64,000 bases of DNA. It comes from Salvator merianae. Its lineage: Eukaryota > Chordata > Lepidosauria > Squamata > Teiidae. Of this stretch, positions 33,465 to 45,552 are shown piece after piece. The first letter of the stretch is position 1; each line of letters opens with the position of its first letter. Made by a program: the position numbers and the translations under genes. The stretch is from NCBI GenBank assembly GCA_003586115.2, contig QVOM02000034.1, positions 15,997,289 to 16,061,288 on the forward strand. The letters run 5' to 3'. Under the pieces are notes generated by a model, which searched no databases, was not told where the DNA came from, and saw only the letters and a list, made by a program, of their open reading frames with translations.

Positions 33465-35460
33465 TTTTGTGACCATTGCACACCAGGTCCTTCTGTCCTC
33501 TACCGTCTCCCATAGTTTACCCAAGCTCATGTTCAATGCTTCTCAGACACTACCTATCCTTCTCATCCTCTGTTCTCCCCTTCTCTTTCTGTCTTCAATT
33601 TTGTCCTTATCAGGATTTTTTCCCAATGAGTCCTATCTTATTATGATATCCTTGCAAGGGACTCTCAAAAGTCTTCTGCAGCACCACAGTTCAAAAATGT
33701 TGATTCTTTGGCACTCAGCCTTCATTATGGTCCAACTCTCACAGCCATATGTTACTACTGGGAAAACCATAGCTTTGATTATGCAGACCTTTGTCAGCCG
33801 AGTGAAGTTTGCTTTTTACCATGTTATCCAGATTCCCCAAAACTTTCATCTCAATGATGAAGCATCTTTTAGTTTCATGACTGCAGTTACAGTCTACAGT
33901 TATCTTTCACCACAAGAAAATACAATCTGAGGCCACTTCCATTTCTTCCCCCTTTATTTGTCAGGAGGTAATGAGATTGGATGCCACAATCTTAGGGCTT
34001 TCCTGCACTTGCTGGTGTTCTGCATCGGGAAGTGCCTTAAGGGCCTCCATTCTGCATGTCAGAGTGAAATATGGGAGGCCCCACCCACTGCTAGTATGCT
34101 CCATCTGCACAGGCCAAAGTATGATCCAGATCAGGAGGTCCCTGATCTGGATCATGGGTAGACCTCAGTATCGAGGTTTACCAGGGTACTAGTGGGGCCT
34201 ACCTGGAAAACGGAGATGTGCAGAAAATGCACGCCTCCAAGTTCCAGTTTATAGGACACCCATTTCAGTGGTGTGCCTTACTGAGCCACTGAAACGTGTC
34301 CTGCAGGGGCTCTGAGTCCAGGAACTTTTGTTTCTGACTATTGGAGCTCTTAGAGGCTAGCTTGAAAGGTCACGTGATCTTTGGGACTGGCAAGTGGGCT
34401 GGGCTGGAACATGTCATCATCATGCAGATGGCATTGTTCTAGCCTAGAGAGATGGGACGGATCACTCCGTTCCTGCCCTACTATTTCAGACCAGAAGAAG
34501 TAAACACTGAAAGATGTCCCCCTTTTTTAATACTGAGCCTCAAGACATCTTTTTCACTCTCCTCTTTCACCATCATCAAAAGACTCCTTAGTTTTCCTCT
34601 TCATTTTCCTCCATCAAAGTGGTGTCATCTACATATCTAGGTTCTTGATATTTCTCCCAGCAATCTTAATTCTGGATTTTGTTTCATCCTGCCTGGCATT
34701 TTGCATGATGTACTCTGCATATAAGTTAAATAAATAGGGTGACAATATACAGCCTTGTCACACTCCTTTCCCAATCATGAACCAATTAGTTGTTCCATGT
34801 TTGGTTCTAATGGTTGTCTCTTGACCCACAGGAGACAGGTAAGGTGTTCTGGTATACACGTTCTCTTTATGAATTTGTTGTGATCCACACAAAGACTTTA
34901 GCAAAGACAATAAAGCAGAAGTAGATGATTTTTCTGGAATTCCCTTGCTTTCTCCATAATCTAGTAAATATTGGTGATTTGGTCTCTAGTTCTTCTGCTT
35001 TTTTGAAAACCACCTTGCAGTCTGGTAGTTCTTGGTTCACATATTGCTGAAGCCTAGCTTTCAGGATCTTGAGCAAACTACAGCTGCTTGGTAGTTTGAA
35101 CTTTCTTTGCCATTGCCCTTCTTTGGGACTAGAACATAAACAGACTTATTCCAATCTGGTGGCCCCTGTTGAGTTTTTCAAATTTGCTGCCATACTGAGT
35201 GTAGCATTTTAGAGCATCATCTTTTAGAATATTAAATAGTTCAGCTGGAATTCTATCACCTCTGCTAGCTTTGTTCTTAGCAATGCTTCCTAAGTCTCAC
35301 TTGACTTCACTCTTCAGGATGTCTGGCTCTAGGTCCGTGACCACACCATCACGGTTATCAGTCATGTTAAGACCTTTCTTGCATAGTTCTTGTGAGTATT
35401 CTTGCAACTGTTTCTTTATCTTTTCTACTTTAGTTAAGTTCCTACCTTTTTTTTATCATG
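33465..35460 (-). mobile_element. BovB (RTE-clade) LINE
   Basis: The reverse complement is recognisably BovB. 33530-33930 corresponds to the late ORF and 34520-35400 to the RT core. The minus frame at 34867-35076 reads LKILKARLQQYVNQELPDCK, then IYFCFIVFAKVFVWITTN, resembling the BovB RT segment around its YAKAFD motif, where the catalytic-type aspartate region is altered here (FAKVFVW). Frames are broken throughout. A MITE (33995-34520) splits it. BovB is abundant in squamates, which supports the host call. Confidence 0.85.
33995..34520. mobile_element. Harbinger-like MITE inside BovB
   Basis: BovB text stops at GATGCCACAATCTTA and GGGCTTTCCTGCACTTGCTG begins. The right end (CACTGAAAGATGTCCC) is eroded, then BovB resumes at ATACTGAGCCTCAAGAC. 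The interior shows CCAGATCAGGAGGTCCCTGA and GGACACCCATTTCAG modules. Confidence 0.7.
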
Positions 35461-35799
35461 CACAATTTCACAATATATACAAAAATTATAATAACAAGTC
35501 CATCTCTTGAGGACTCACAGTCCAAGGAATAGACAACATAAAATTGTTTTTATGGGTTTCTTGAAAGTGCTATTTTAGACCACTTCCACCCTCAACAGCT
35601 CTAACAGGATATACTGTATCATAAACTTCAAAACTGAAACTGAATCCAGAACAGATGGAGGTATGTGTGTTACGGGGTCCCAAGAAGTTAAGGAACATCT
35701 GTTTCTGGATGGGTTGTTTTGTCCCAGATCTATTTGTGTGATGTATGAGTAGTCCTGGATTCATTGCTGTCATTTGAGAATCATGTGGCAGTGGGAGTG

Positions 35800-36412
35800 C
35801 CTACCTCTCTCACCAGCTTTAGCCTTTCCTAGATAGGGATAACTTGGCCATAATAATCCATGTTCTGTAACCTTCAGATTAGACTACTGTAATGAGCTCT
35901 ATATGGGGCCACCCTTGAAGATGGTCCAGAAGCTGGAGCTAGTATAGAATGTAGCAGTTTGATTGCTGATAGGAGTTTCTGGCCAAATACGCATGATGGC
36001 AGTCTTGAAAGATCTGCACCAGCTGCCTATTCACTACAAAGCTCAATTCAAGGTGCTAATGCTAACATATAAAGCTCTAAATGGCTTGGGTCCTGGGATC
36101 TGAAGAAATGCCTTCTCACATATACACCTGGCCAAGTACTGAGATCTAAGAAGAGGGTTTTCTTGTATTTTTGCCCCTCTCAAAGGTTCAAGGGGTGGTG
36201 GCATGTAAGAGGGCCTTTTCTGTAGTGGCCCCCAGACTGGTGGTTTGTCAGATATCTACTTTATATGATTTTTGGCTCCTGGTTAAAACATACCTCTTCA
36301 CCAAGGCCTTTGATATTTAGCTTCCTCTGAGTACTGTACTGAACAGAAAGGAGAGAGGCTTCCACCCTGAGATTTTGGGGATATAAATTCATAAATAAAT
36401 AAATAAATAAAT
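35800..36412 (+). mobile_element. L2-clade LINE, 3' end with (AAAT)n tail
   Basis: GATTAGACTACTGTAATGAG, GAAGATGGTCCAGAAGCTGG and CACCAGCTGCCTATTCACTA encode the degraded LDYCNEL and HQLPIHYKAQFKVL part of an L2 RT. It then reaches a UTR ending GATATAAATTC and an AAAT tail (36390-36412). A different subfamily from 1-527. Confidence 0.75.
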
Positions 36413-37190
36413 AAAACTCCTAGCACCTAAGCAGAACCTCATCTGATATCAGTAAGCCTCGGTAGCTATGGAGGACACTGTCATAAAAATGTAGATTTCG
36501 ACTAGAAAGTGTTCAGTTTTTCTTTGGAAGTTGTAATCTAGAAGGACCATGATACACTTGGTAACATTGCCTTTGGGTCTAGACTTTAGTTGTTCCAGTA
36601 AGAGCACCCTTTTAGCAAGTAGAGATAAGGAAGGAACTTAGATTGATTATTTCCTTCCACTGTGACCCAAAGCATCAGAAACCACCATCTGGGGCATAGC
36701 TATGTCTAGATGTTGCTAGGAAAAAGGTAATCATAACCGTAACCCCTCCCCCCCCCGGGATCACTCACAACCCTGGATCAAAACCCTTCCAGAGATGGAA
36801 GAAACCTTTGTATCTGTAAAGTTACAGAATCATAATAGTTACAAGACGGCATTTATGCCAACCTTCCATTTCATGCAGGAATACAGATCAAAGCATCTCT
36901 GACTAATTTGCATTCAAATTCTGGCTGCATCTACATGAGTGCCTAAGGCACCCTTTCAATGCCTATGTGCCCCCGAGCATCCCTAACCCCCAACTGAGGC
37001 ACTCTTACCTTAATTCAGTTTTTAGGAGTACTTCATTAGGGGACTTTGTCTCCCCTCCCCCTTGTACATGCATGGAGGGGGGAGGAGGCTTTTTGATGGG
37101 TCAGTTTGTTAGTATTATGTCTAAATATCCCAGAACGACATATATTTCAACTGTACATTTAGAATACCAATTTCATATTTTTATTGTGTA

Positions 37191-37206
37191 AGAAAGACAA
37201 AGAAAG

Positions 37207-37273
<67 letters not shown>
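37191..37273. repeat. (GAAA)n microsatellite
   Basis: About 80 bp of GAAA units; polypurine on this strand, so it can form a triplex-prone tract. Confidence 0.95.
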
Positions 37274-37274
<1 letters not shown>

Positions 37275-37375
37275 GGTGGCCCATTAATTTTTCCCCGTCT
37301 ATTCTCTCACTTTGTCCATTAGGGTAGGAAGGAAGCCAAAACATTATAACAATTTAGACTTCCACTATTCTTATA

Positions 37376-39525
37376 CAAACACACACACACACTTTTATTT
37401 CCATCCTTAGTGTACAGGACTTACTTTCCAGACAAGAGAACATTACATATGTCTGTTTAGCAGCGTCTGCTTTCATCATCTGTAGTGTGTTGTGTCTGGC
37501 CTTCAAAGCTTGTGGCGACTGTAGTCTGTTTCTCAAGGTTTATGGGTTGTGGGTTCCAGAACAAAATGCCAATCTGTTTTATGCTGTTAAAAGCTTAAAC
37601 ATATTGAAATAATGCCTAGGAAAGCAGCAGGAATGGCAACACTCCTCCCTCTCTGTGACATTATATCCATCAACAATTTTTAGATGAGTACAGGGGGGAG
37701 AGAGATTTGTTTGCTTAACATTATAAATGTAAGATTACAATATTCTTTTTTTTTAAAGTATAAGTAATAAGCCAAACACATTGCAGGGCTACCTTTAAAA
37801 TTTACAGTTATCTCAAATTTTTATTGCAGCTTCCTACTACTTTAGGGATTAACTATCTACATAGTGAAAATAGTACAGGTGTTCCAGAACAAAAAGTCAT
37901 TTTCAATAGCATTTATATTAAGAACAATTAAATTGTAACAATATTGTTTCAAATATTGAAACGGATACAGTAATTGTGTTATTGTTGCAACATTAACACC
38001 ACTGTAGAGGATTTCTCCCCACACATCTGGCCTTCATAGGAATTGGGGTTCTCTTTCAATACCCATACAACCCTGGACAATAGCAAAATCTATTCTCATC
38101 TTAATGCAGCCCCTAAGTGAATATATCTGACAGTATCATCAACAATGTTTGTTTTGTATATTGTCCTACTCTTCCCCCAATAATCAAACATAGGCACATG
38201 TGTTAGCAAGGAGAAGCAGCCTGAAAGCTGGAAGCATCCAATGAAATTAAGGGCTTTTCACACAGACCAGCCTAGAATGACATAACAATACCATTTTGGG
38301 CTCGTATAGTCCCAGTGATGCAGTAGCCGTTCACACTGCAAGTGCTAGAACAGTCCCATACCAGGCCACCAGTACACGCAGTGCAAAAGGCCCATCTTTT
38401 TCGTGTACATAATGCCCAATAGTTTTTCGGGTACTTAACCCTATAATGAATTATCTTACTGAATTGCATTTATAGGTGATACTGAATTGATTTTTCTTAC
38501 TTTGAAATACGTGGGTATTTATTTGTATTATTATTCTACCCAATACCCAAAGTTCTCCAGCCAGATTACAATGGTAAAAACAAATTAAAACGAACCATTA
38601 AAATTAAAACGGATAGCTAATCTTTCTGTTTATGGTGCTGTTTCTGTACGTCAGCCTAAAGGTCCTCCTCTGAAGATATCACTGAAGTTATAAAGATCAT
38701 GTCTACTATATCTGAATTACTGGGTGAGTTTACACATCCTTTGTTCTTGCCATTTAGACAGAGGGTCCAATCCAGGCATTCCTTGGCTTTCCTGGTAGGT
38801 CAGTCAAACTAGCGCTGCCTGGGTTGCCTTGGTTATGGCCAAAAGTGCTGCTTTATGGCCATTTTATGGCTGCTTGCAACTTCTGGCCATGTAGCACAGG
38901 AACAATGCAGCTCAGTTGATTTGCAATGAGTGGCCAAACAACTGTGAATCAATTTAACACAACAGAGTTCCTTGGGGTTGCTACAATTCTGCACTCATAT
39001 CAAGGCACCCTATCAGCTGTTTAGGAAAGTATCAACACCCTGGCTCGGGGGTGGGGGCGGCATTTGAACCCCCAAGAATACATCCAGGCAACTATAGCTT
39101 TCTGGCCACACAGAAATTTCAGAAAACTGACATTTGCACCGGTTTGGCTAGCCTGCTGCAGAGGCTGTGTTGTAAGGATTAAAAGATTAACGAGATCATA
39201 CATCTCTGCATTTTTAACATTTGTATCATTTTAATCTTTTAAAATGGATGATCCAAGGAGCTGCACTGAAGGCTGCTCCCCACCCAAAAAAATGCCTGTG
39301 TCAGAAGGATAACAGTAACAGGGAGTTCTAAATCTTCCTAGTATATTAGAATGTTTTGTTTGCTTGTTTAAATATTTCATTGTAGCTTTTGTTTTTGGAC
39401 CAGAATTAAAATCACCAACCTCTAAATATTGGAGATGATTCATACTGTTGTTCTTATTTTGTAGGCACTGGCAACTTAGCGGAACTGAGAAGGGAGTCAG
39501 TGAGCAGGCTCCAACTGGAAACTTA
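37376..39525. other. Mostly repeat-poor non-coding
   Basis: 37376-37391 is a short AC tract. 37550-38220 is AT-rich with no recognised element. 38515-38650 (TTATTTGTATTATTATTCTA, then A-rich text) looks like a reverse-complemented LINE/SINE tail. 38260-38410 contains CACACAGACC ... GCAAAAGGCCC words like an eroded MITE. No gene. Confidence 0.35.
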
Positions 39526-39661
39526 GGGCCTTTCTGCACTTGCTGGAGTTCCATACCAGCAAATGCATTAGGGGCGTCCCTGCAGAACCCACCACTGCTA
39601 ATATGCTCCATCTGCACAGGACGGAATATGATCCAGATCAGAGGTAAGTGCAGAAAGGCCC
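39526..39661. mobile_element. Compact Harbinger-like MITE, 136 bp, TSD TTA
   Basis: GGGCCTTTCTGCACTTGCTG at the left and GTAAGTGCAGAAAGGCCC at the right, with TTA at 39523-39525 and 39662-39664. The interior is only the outer modules of the 531-bp class (CCAGCAAATGCATTAGGGG, GGAATATGATCCAGATCAG), so it looks like an internal-deletion derivative. Confidence 0.9.
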
Positions 39662-39664
39662 TTA

Positions 39665-40720
39665 TTTTTGTTAACTCCAGTCCATGTTCTGAGCCACTAT
39701 TCAAATTGGGGGAAATACTCTCCCACTCACTGTCTTCTTGACTACTATTCGTATGATTCTTGTAGACAAAAGTGAACTCTGGATATTTGTCATTACAATA
39801 TTCTTGTCTCTTGATTACTGTATATTAAATATTCTTTTAGCTTTGATCATGCTGCAACTTTCTCTGGAGAAGGAAAGCAATAAAATCTGTGTGACAGCTG
39901 GATGTGAAAGATGTGACTTCTTAACCCTCTAAAGGAAACCCAGACATGTTAATGTTAAAATCTATGATATGGTTGTGTGCCATGCTATAGTTTTTAAAAG
40001 TCTGATGTCTGTTTTTGTCTAATGTCACACAGTGGTGCACTTAAGAAATTTAAGCAGGAAATAATTATTTATTCCTGAGCTTCAAAACACATTCTTTTTA
40101 AGAATGTAACATTTTGGGTAATATAAGCAAACATGTTAGAACTGGTATGAAAGAGAAGGAAATAATCATATTTCAAACTGTAGCAAGAGAGGGTTATTGT
40201 CCTCATGCCCTGTTCATAGGCTTCTAAGAAGACTTTGATTGGCCACTATTAAAAACAAAATCAAAACAGGATACTATATCGTATTTTCGGTCTGTACCTT
40301 CTTATGATTAGGAAAGAGAAGTGTTATGCATAACCAGCTGCTATAGAGGGTCACAGTACTGTTTCTTCAAAGTAGTGTCACTGGAGGGTATGCAATTGTT
40401 CTTCCTTGCCTTTTATTTAAATCAGAAGTGGCTTAAAAAAAAAGTTCTGATGAGATTTCCAGTTGACTACATTTGGTATTATGTATGTGATCTTTTGGTT
40501 CTATTGTATCACTTAAACACCACTGTGTTCACAACTGAGGCACATAACTTTGGAAGGATCCATATGGTACCATTATGATACTTTGAATGTGCCATGAGAC
40601 TTCTGGGTCAGCTTGACACTGTCCCCTCATGGTGCATTTGATTTGCCAGAAGAACATGGCATCTGTGCAGATGCTGCACTTTTCCCCTTGCTATACTAGG
40701 ACTAGTGCTGTCAACAATTA
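39665..40720. other. Non-coding, nothing recognised
   Basis: AT-rich, no transposon ends. An 85-codon plus frame near 40321 has no motif and no splice context. Confidence 0.35.
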
Positions 40721-41095
40721 GGCGTTTTCACACTTGCCAAATTAGAACAGGACAACAATCCTGTTCTAATGTGGAATGGACCATGCAGCGTGGACACTGT
40801 CCACAATGTAGGGCCCTGGACAGGAATACCAGCAGGATATCAGCATTTGCGCTGTGAATCTTGTTCCTGATATTCACCATGACAATGGCTGCTGCCATGA
40901 TGACCAGCAGCACTGCAGATTGTGTAGGTGTGTGCAGGTGCACACAGGTGTGATCATGAAGGTGCAAGCTAGCTGCTCCACAGTTAGCCACGACTGGGAG
41001 CAGCTGGAGTCCCAGTAGGGCATGGCTCATGTGATCTAGCAGTGGCCCATTTTTAGGACATGAATATTTATCTGGAATAGTCACACGTTTATAAT
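40721..41095. mobile_element. CpG-class Harbinger-like MITE, degraded
   Basis: Left GGCGTTTTCACACTTGCCAA after TTA. The GCAGCGTGGACACTGTCCA module and CAGCATTTGCGCTGTGAATC place it with the 4869, 55609 and 56239 copies. The right border is only approximate. Confidence 0.55.
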
Positions 41096-41219
41096 GTGTA
41101 AGTTTCAACACCAACATCTGTAGGTGGCTACATGATGGGAATGATGCTTCCTTGTTTCCTACCTCTGAAGCCAGTACCTGGTTCACCACAACTCATCACT
41201 CTATGTAAATTTCATGCTA

Positions 41220-42599
41220 CATCACAAAGAGGAAAAAAAAAAGTTATGTCTCTATTTTTTCCCTAAGGGAAGTTAATAATCTTCTGTGTCATCACAATAA
41301 ACCATGCAAAGAACTTTGTTATACCAAAGCATTGTGAAGAAACCATCATCACTACCAAGAATGGCATAACACAGCCTATTGTATCAAGGAAGGGAGATTC
41401 CAAAGCTCCTAGCAAAAGGCAACAAATACTAGATTAAAGCCCAAGATGAGTCTGCTCCAGGTCTTGTTTTATTGCCTGTAAATTAACTGCAATCATTAAC
41501 ATGTCCAGTCTCAATGACGTTTTTGCATATTAGCTAGGATAATCAATCACTCCTGCAGACCTGAAGCAGTATCCTAGGCATATCTAGCTTTCCAGCTTTG
41601 ATCGTGAACTTTAAGGTTATAATATTAATAATAAGCTTATAAAAACATTTCACCTTTATGGCACATGAAAAAAGATATTGCTAAGGAACAGCCTCAATAT
41701 TATAAAAATCGGGATAAAATGCAACTGAATACAAGTAGCTTTGAGGGCTTGTCAGTTGAGACTCCAGTTTTGTTGTCTCTAGTGGGAATTTTATGCAAGT
41801 GGAGGGCTGCTCTAGCAATGTTCCTGCCAGCAGAAGGAAAAGGAGTGATTCTTTACAATGCTGCTTTTTGCTAAGAACCCCTTGTACCCTAAAAAGGTAC
41901 TAGCATACCACCTAGAAAATCTTCAGAATTTGCACAGAAAGCTGCACGGCAGATTGGGGGAATCAATCAAAATTGTTCTTCCTCTTTCTGTATTTGCGTA
42001 CTGTAATATGGTCCCATTCTCTTGTTCATGGCTATCTGATAGGCATCACAAGTGCTGATTTTAGTAGAATAAGGGTTCATCCACACCTCAGCAGCATAAA
42101 GTGAGGTGGGGATGCTTGCTTCTCCATTTAGGCTGAGGCACAGGATGTCCATATGCCCTGCACCTCGCTTTCCACCTTCTTCGGAACTGATGCCAGCTCT
42201 GAATATGAAGGGTCAGAAAAGGCCCCAGCACAAAGCAAGCACATAGTTTTTCTTGTTGCCATGTGTCTATCCAGCAGCTGCAAGAGTGACTGGAGGTTGT
42301 GGGCAGCATAAGAGTGTTTTGTTTTTTTCCTGCTCTGAAGGAGGGCACTGCTGAGGAAACTTGCAGACACTCTGGCAGTGGGCATTTCCAGTATTTGAAT
42401 GACATACCTCTGAGGCTTCTTTCTTTCTTTTTTTTTAAATAACAGTTTTATCAAATTTCACAGATATTAACACCTCTGAGGCTTCTTGAGGGTGCCTGCC
42501 ACCACAGGTGTGGAGGTTGCATGAATGAGTTAAGCTTGTGCTTTAGGTCAGTTTACTTTTCTTTCAGCACAAGACACTTTCAGTTTAGCTCCTTCCTAA
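41220..42599. other. Non-coding; unassigned
   Basis: 41220-42060 is AT-rich without recognised repeats. 42070-42410 (GGGTTCATCCACACCTCAGC ...) may be a diverged MITE of the GGCTGCATCCACAC type, but a matching right end is not evident. Confidence 0.3.
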
Positions 42600-42766
42600 T
42601 CTGATCCTGCTAGGGTGGGAGGGGTGCTATTTAATTAGGTTTTTTTTAATTTAATAATGGTTTACTGATTTTATCTATGCTTATGTTATGTTATAGCATA
42701 TTGTGACCTGTTCTGAGACCAGCTGGTGAAGGGTGGAAAAGAAATGCTTATAAATAAATAAAGCAA
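42600..42766 (+). mobile_element. L2-like LINE or SINE 3' tail
   Basis: ATTGTGACCTGTTCTGAGAC, GGTGAAGGGTGGAAAAGAAA, TGCTTATAAATAAATAAA matches the usual end of squamate L2-like elements (GACC..GAGCC..GGGCGG..ATATAAATA). Confidence 0.55.
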
Positions 42767-43130
42767 AATATGTAAAAATAAGTACCCTTAATTACAAGCT
42801 ACATCTATACCATGGGGAGGCTAGCCTTGGGAACTGTGGAATAAAAAAATAAGGGATGAGATGGAGAGACCGTGGAAACCAGGAATGAATGTAAAAATGC
42901 GGTCACAAAATCAGACAAGTACATTGCAGCTGGTGAAAAAAAAATCAGGGGTTGGATTATGCCTGGAACGATTCAACCAAAGAGAGAGCAAATTAAACTG
43001 TGCTGTTTTCAATGATAGATGCTTAATTGCCTTAGTGAAATAAAAGTGATTCTTCCCCCCTAAATTATCTTGGATTATATTTTAATCATTGTGCATTAGA
43101 GATCCAAGATAATGAAAAGGCCAGAGATCA

Positions 43131-43815
43131 GGGTTGTTTCTGCATGGGCTAGTATCCTGGCCCACAGAGGAGTCTAGCCCGCTTTGTTCTGTGTGATAGC
43201 GCAGGACAGAGCAGGGCCCACTCCCCTGGAATACTCAGTCTGCACTGGATGGAACATAGACTGGGATAAGACACCCTATAGCAGTCTATTGGTAGACCTC
43301 AACAATGGCCCTTTCTGCACTTGGTCTTATTGCAGATTATATCCTGGAATAGGGATGTACTATCTGCATGCTAGTATAAACTATGGGAGGCCTTACCCAG
43401 GGCTTGCTGTAATCTGCACTAGTGTGCAGATAGGAGGTTCCTATTCTTGGATGTAATCCAGAATAAAGCCAAGTGCGGAAAGAGACAAAGTAGTCTATCA
43501 GCAGGCTAGCAAGTATATGGGGGACCTGTTTCAGTGGCACCCAGGAAATTGGCACACCACCAAAATGGGCCCTCCTGGCAACTATGAAGATCAGGAATTT
43601 TCATTCCCAGCCTTTGAAGGCTCTGTACCAGCTTTGAGGGCTGGGCACACAACCTTCGGAGCCAGTGCTGGAGGCAAGGTGGGAGGGGCTGTCTGAGTGC
43701 AGGCATCCCTATCCTGTCCAACCAGTAATCCATCCTAGCACGGGAAGGGCGAGTGTATGTCAGGCAACAGCATCCACCCTGGTCAGGGATAGTCAAGGTA
43801 TGTGTGGAAATGGCC
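43131..43815. mobile_element. Harbinger-like MITE containing another
   Basis: Outer element: left GGGTTGTTTCTGCATGGGC, right TGTGTGGAAATGGCCC, with modules CCATCCTAGCACGGGAAGGG and CAGGAATTTTCATTCCCAG. It is interrupted at 43306-43485. Removing the insert rejoins CTATTGGTAGACCTCAA to AGTAGTCTATCAGCAGGC. Confidence 0.65.
43306..43485. mobile_element. Short hairpin MITE nested in MITE, TSD CAA
   Basis: 180 bp, TGGCCCTTTCTGCACTTGG at the left and CCAAGTGCGGAAAGAGA at the right. CAA is present at 43303-43305 and 43486-43488. Nearly the same length and modules as 24560-24739. Confidence 0.8.
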
Positions 43816-43829
43816 CAGGGCTGTAACCT

Positions 43830-43965
43830 GGGAAATGAAAGCTCAGTGGTTATTGTGAGGATAAAATGGGGGAAAGTAGAATGATGTGTGCCACCTTATA
43901 AACTTTAGAGGAAAGGGGCATATAAATGCCATGAGTGATAGAGAATAGAATATAATTAATATCTG
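43830..43965 (+). mobile_element. Sauria-type SINE 3' part
   Basis: TATTGTGAGGATAAAATGGG, GGAAAGTAGAATGATGTGTG and GGGGCATATAAATGCC are the classic 3' body of Sauria SINEs, which borrow a BovB-like tail. The tRNA head is absent. Supports a squamate host. Confidence 0.7.
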
Positions 43966-44114
43966 CCCGCAGTTTTACAAAGGCATGCATTACTTTGTGA
44001 TACATGCATTGGTATTCTGTATCTGACTTGCCAAATAACTTACAATGATGTTACATATTAAAACAGCTGGAACATTATGAGATTTCTGCTGCTATTTGCT
44101 TACCTAGTGTCTGT

Positions 44115-44190
44115 CCTCCAGCTTTTTGGACTACAGCTTCCATCAGCTATTTGCCATTAGCCACTATAGCTGAGAAAAATGGGAGGCATA
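44115..44190. repeat. Dispersed TTTTTGGACTACAGC repeat
   Basis: CCTCCAGCTTTTTGGACTAC followed by AGCTTCCATCAGC is the left half of a palindromic repeat frequent in reptile DNA. The right half has lost its symmetry. Confidence 0.4.
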
Positions 44191-44289
44191 ACCCTCTGAG
44201 CTTTTATTGCTTCTCAGTGAGGAATTCTGGAGGTATTTGGGGCTGTTTCTGGGTGCACTGTTTGAAATATCACTGAATTAGTAAATATA

Positions 44290-44418
44290 GGCCTTTTGTG
44301 TGCTAGGCCCTATTCTGGAATATCTTCTGCAATAGGGGCTGTCCACATGCTAATGCAGATTATGGCAGGCCCCTATTCTGGGATATATTCCAGAATAAGG
44401 ACCAGTGCAGAAACGGCC
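44290..44418. mobile_element. Short Harbinger-like MITE, 129 bp
   Basis: GGCCTTTTGTGTGCTAGGCC at the left and CCAGTGCAGAAACGGCC at the right, with paired CTATTCTGGAATAT / ATATATTCCAGAATAAGG arms. It has lost about 50 bp compared with the 180-bp class. Confidence 0.75.
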
Positions 44419-44456
44419 TACAGTCGTTCTGTATTGTCAAATTCTATAGACATGAA

Positions 44457-44938
44457 GGGCCTTTTTGCATTTGATTAGCCTAGTATGGTATAACAATACC
44501 ATACTAGGCTGGTAAAGATCCAGCACAGTGACAGCCACCTGCACTTCAAGCTCTGTAATAGCCCTGTACTTGGCCAACAGTGCTTGAAGTGCAAATGGCC
44601 AAATCTAGGGCTGCCCGGATTACCAAGGCAACATTCATACCGGCATCTGGCGATAAGCTGGCCATTGCTATGGTGATCCGGATGCTGCATGTGGCTGTCC
44701 AGCCACACCTGCAGCCACGCCCACTCACCACACTGCACCCAGAAGAGGGTGTGCAAGCAGCCATCCAGGTGTGATCCAGCCACTCCTAGTCAGCATGTGG
44801 ACTGTTTTAGCTGTTCATAGCTGGATTGTTTTTGGGAAGGCTCCAACAACTTCTGATGAGATGCCATGGCTCTCCAGGCGTATGGAGTCATCCAGTGCGT
44901 GGCCTGGATTGTTCCACTGCCAAAGCGCAAACAGGCCC
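44457..44938. mobile_element. CpG-class Harbinger-like MITE
   Basis: Left GGGCCTTTTTGCATTTGATT, right AAAGCGCAAACAGGCCC; flanks GAA and CAA. The left arm has its own small hairpin (CCTAGTATGGTATAAC / ATACCATACTAGG). Overlapping plus and minus frames inside are artefacts. Confidence 0.7.
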
Positions 44939-45477
44939 CAAATCTGCAAGTTTGCAATTGGGCGCTTGTACATGTTCTCCCTATTCACGATCCATGTACA
45001 GAAACAGGTCTGGGAAAGGGGGAAAGGAGTGAGACAGAAGAAGAAAGTTGGGAAAAAGGCAAGTAACAGTATCGGTTTCAGAAAATTCAAGGGAATGATG
45101 CAGTCAACCAGGAGTGGCACAGTTAACTGGGACTGATGTGACCAATCAGGTCAAATCTACAAATGTTCTCATGCTGGCTCTTTCTGACATGCTTGTGAAC
45201 AAGGTTTTTGAGGTTGCCTGCAGAAAAGGTGGATTGCCACATGCGGCTGTTGCCTCAGATTCATATCTGTCACCCAGCCACTTTCCAAGTCAGCATCACA
45301 TTTGACAGAGCAGAGCAATTTTTACAAATTTGTTTTAAAATTCCCTGATCAGCTGTGATTTGCATGTTAGGAAGCACTCAGTATCACTAAGACCCACTTG
45401 GGGGTTTCTAGTGTTTTACAGATAGAGCCTGGCCCAGAAAAAGTGTTCTGGATCAGGAATGTGGTGAGGAGGGTGGG

Positions 45478-45552
45478 GTGGGATGGAATGGAGTGGAGTG
45501 GAGTGGCAGCCATTTTCTTGATGCCCAGCCCAGCCCAGCCCAGCCCAGCCTA
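45478..45552. repeat. (GGAGT)n and (CCCAG)n simple repeats
   Basis: A G-rich GGGAT/GGAGT run (45478-45505) is followed 20 bp later by about five CCCAG units and CCTACCC. The first is G-rich on this strand and the second on the other. Confidence 0.8.

Noticed and set aside
33469..33930. 153-codon plus-strand frame in the BovB region
   Set aside because: Antisense of BovB ORF text.
37159..37344. Ser/Phe/Leu-repeat peptide on the minus strand
   Set aside because: Translation artefact of the (GAAA)n microsatellite.
39231..39704. 157-codon minus-strand frame
   Set aside because: It crosses a complete 136-bp MITE with clear duplication and shows no domain.
40728..41189. 153-codon minus-strand frame
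   Set aside because: It coincides with a CpG-class MITE interior.
45478..45552. Telomere-like or satellite array
   Set aside because: Only short GGAGT and CCCAG runs; neither TTAGGG units nor a long array.
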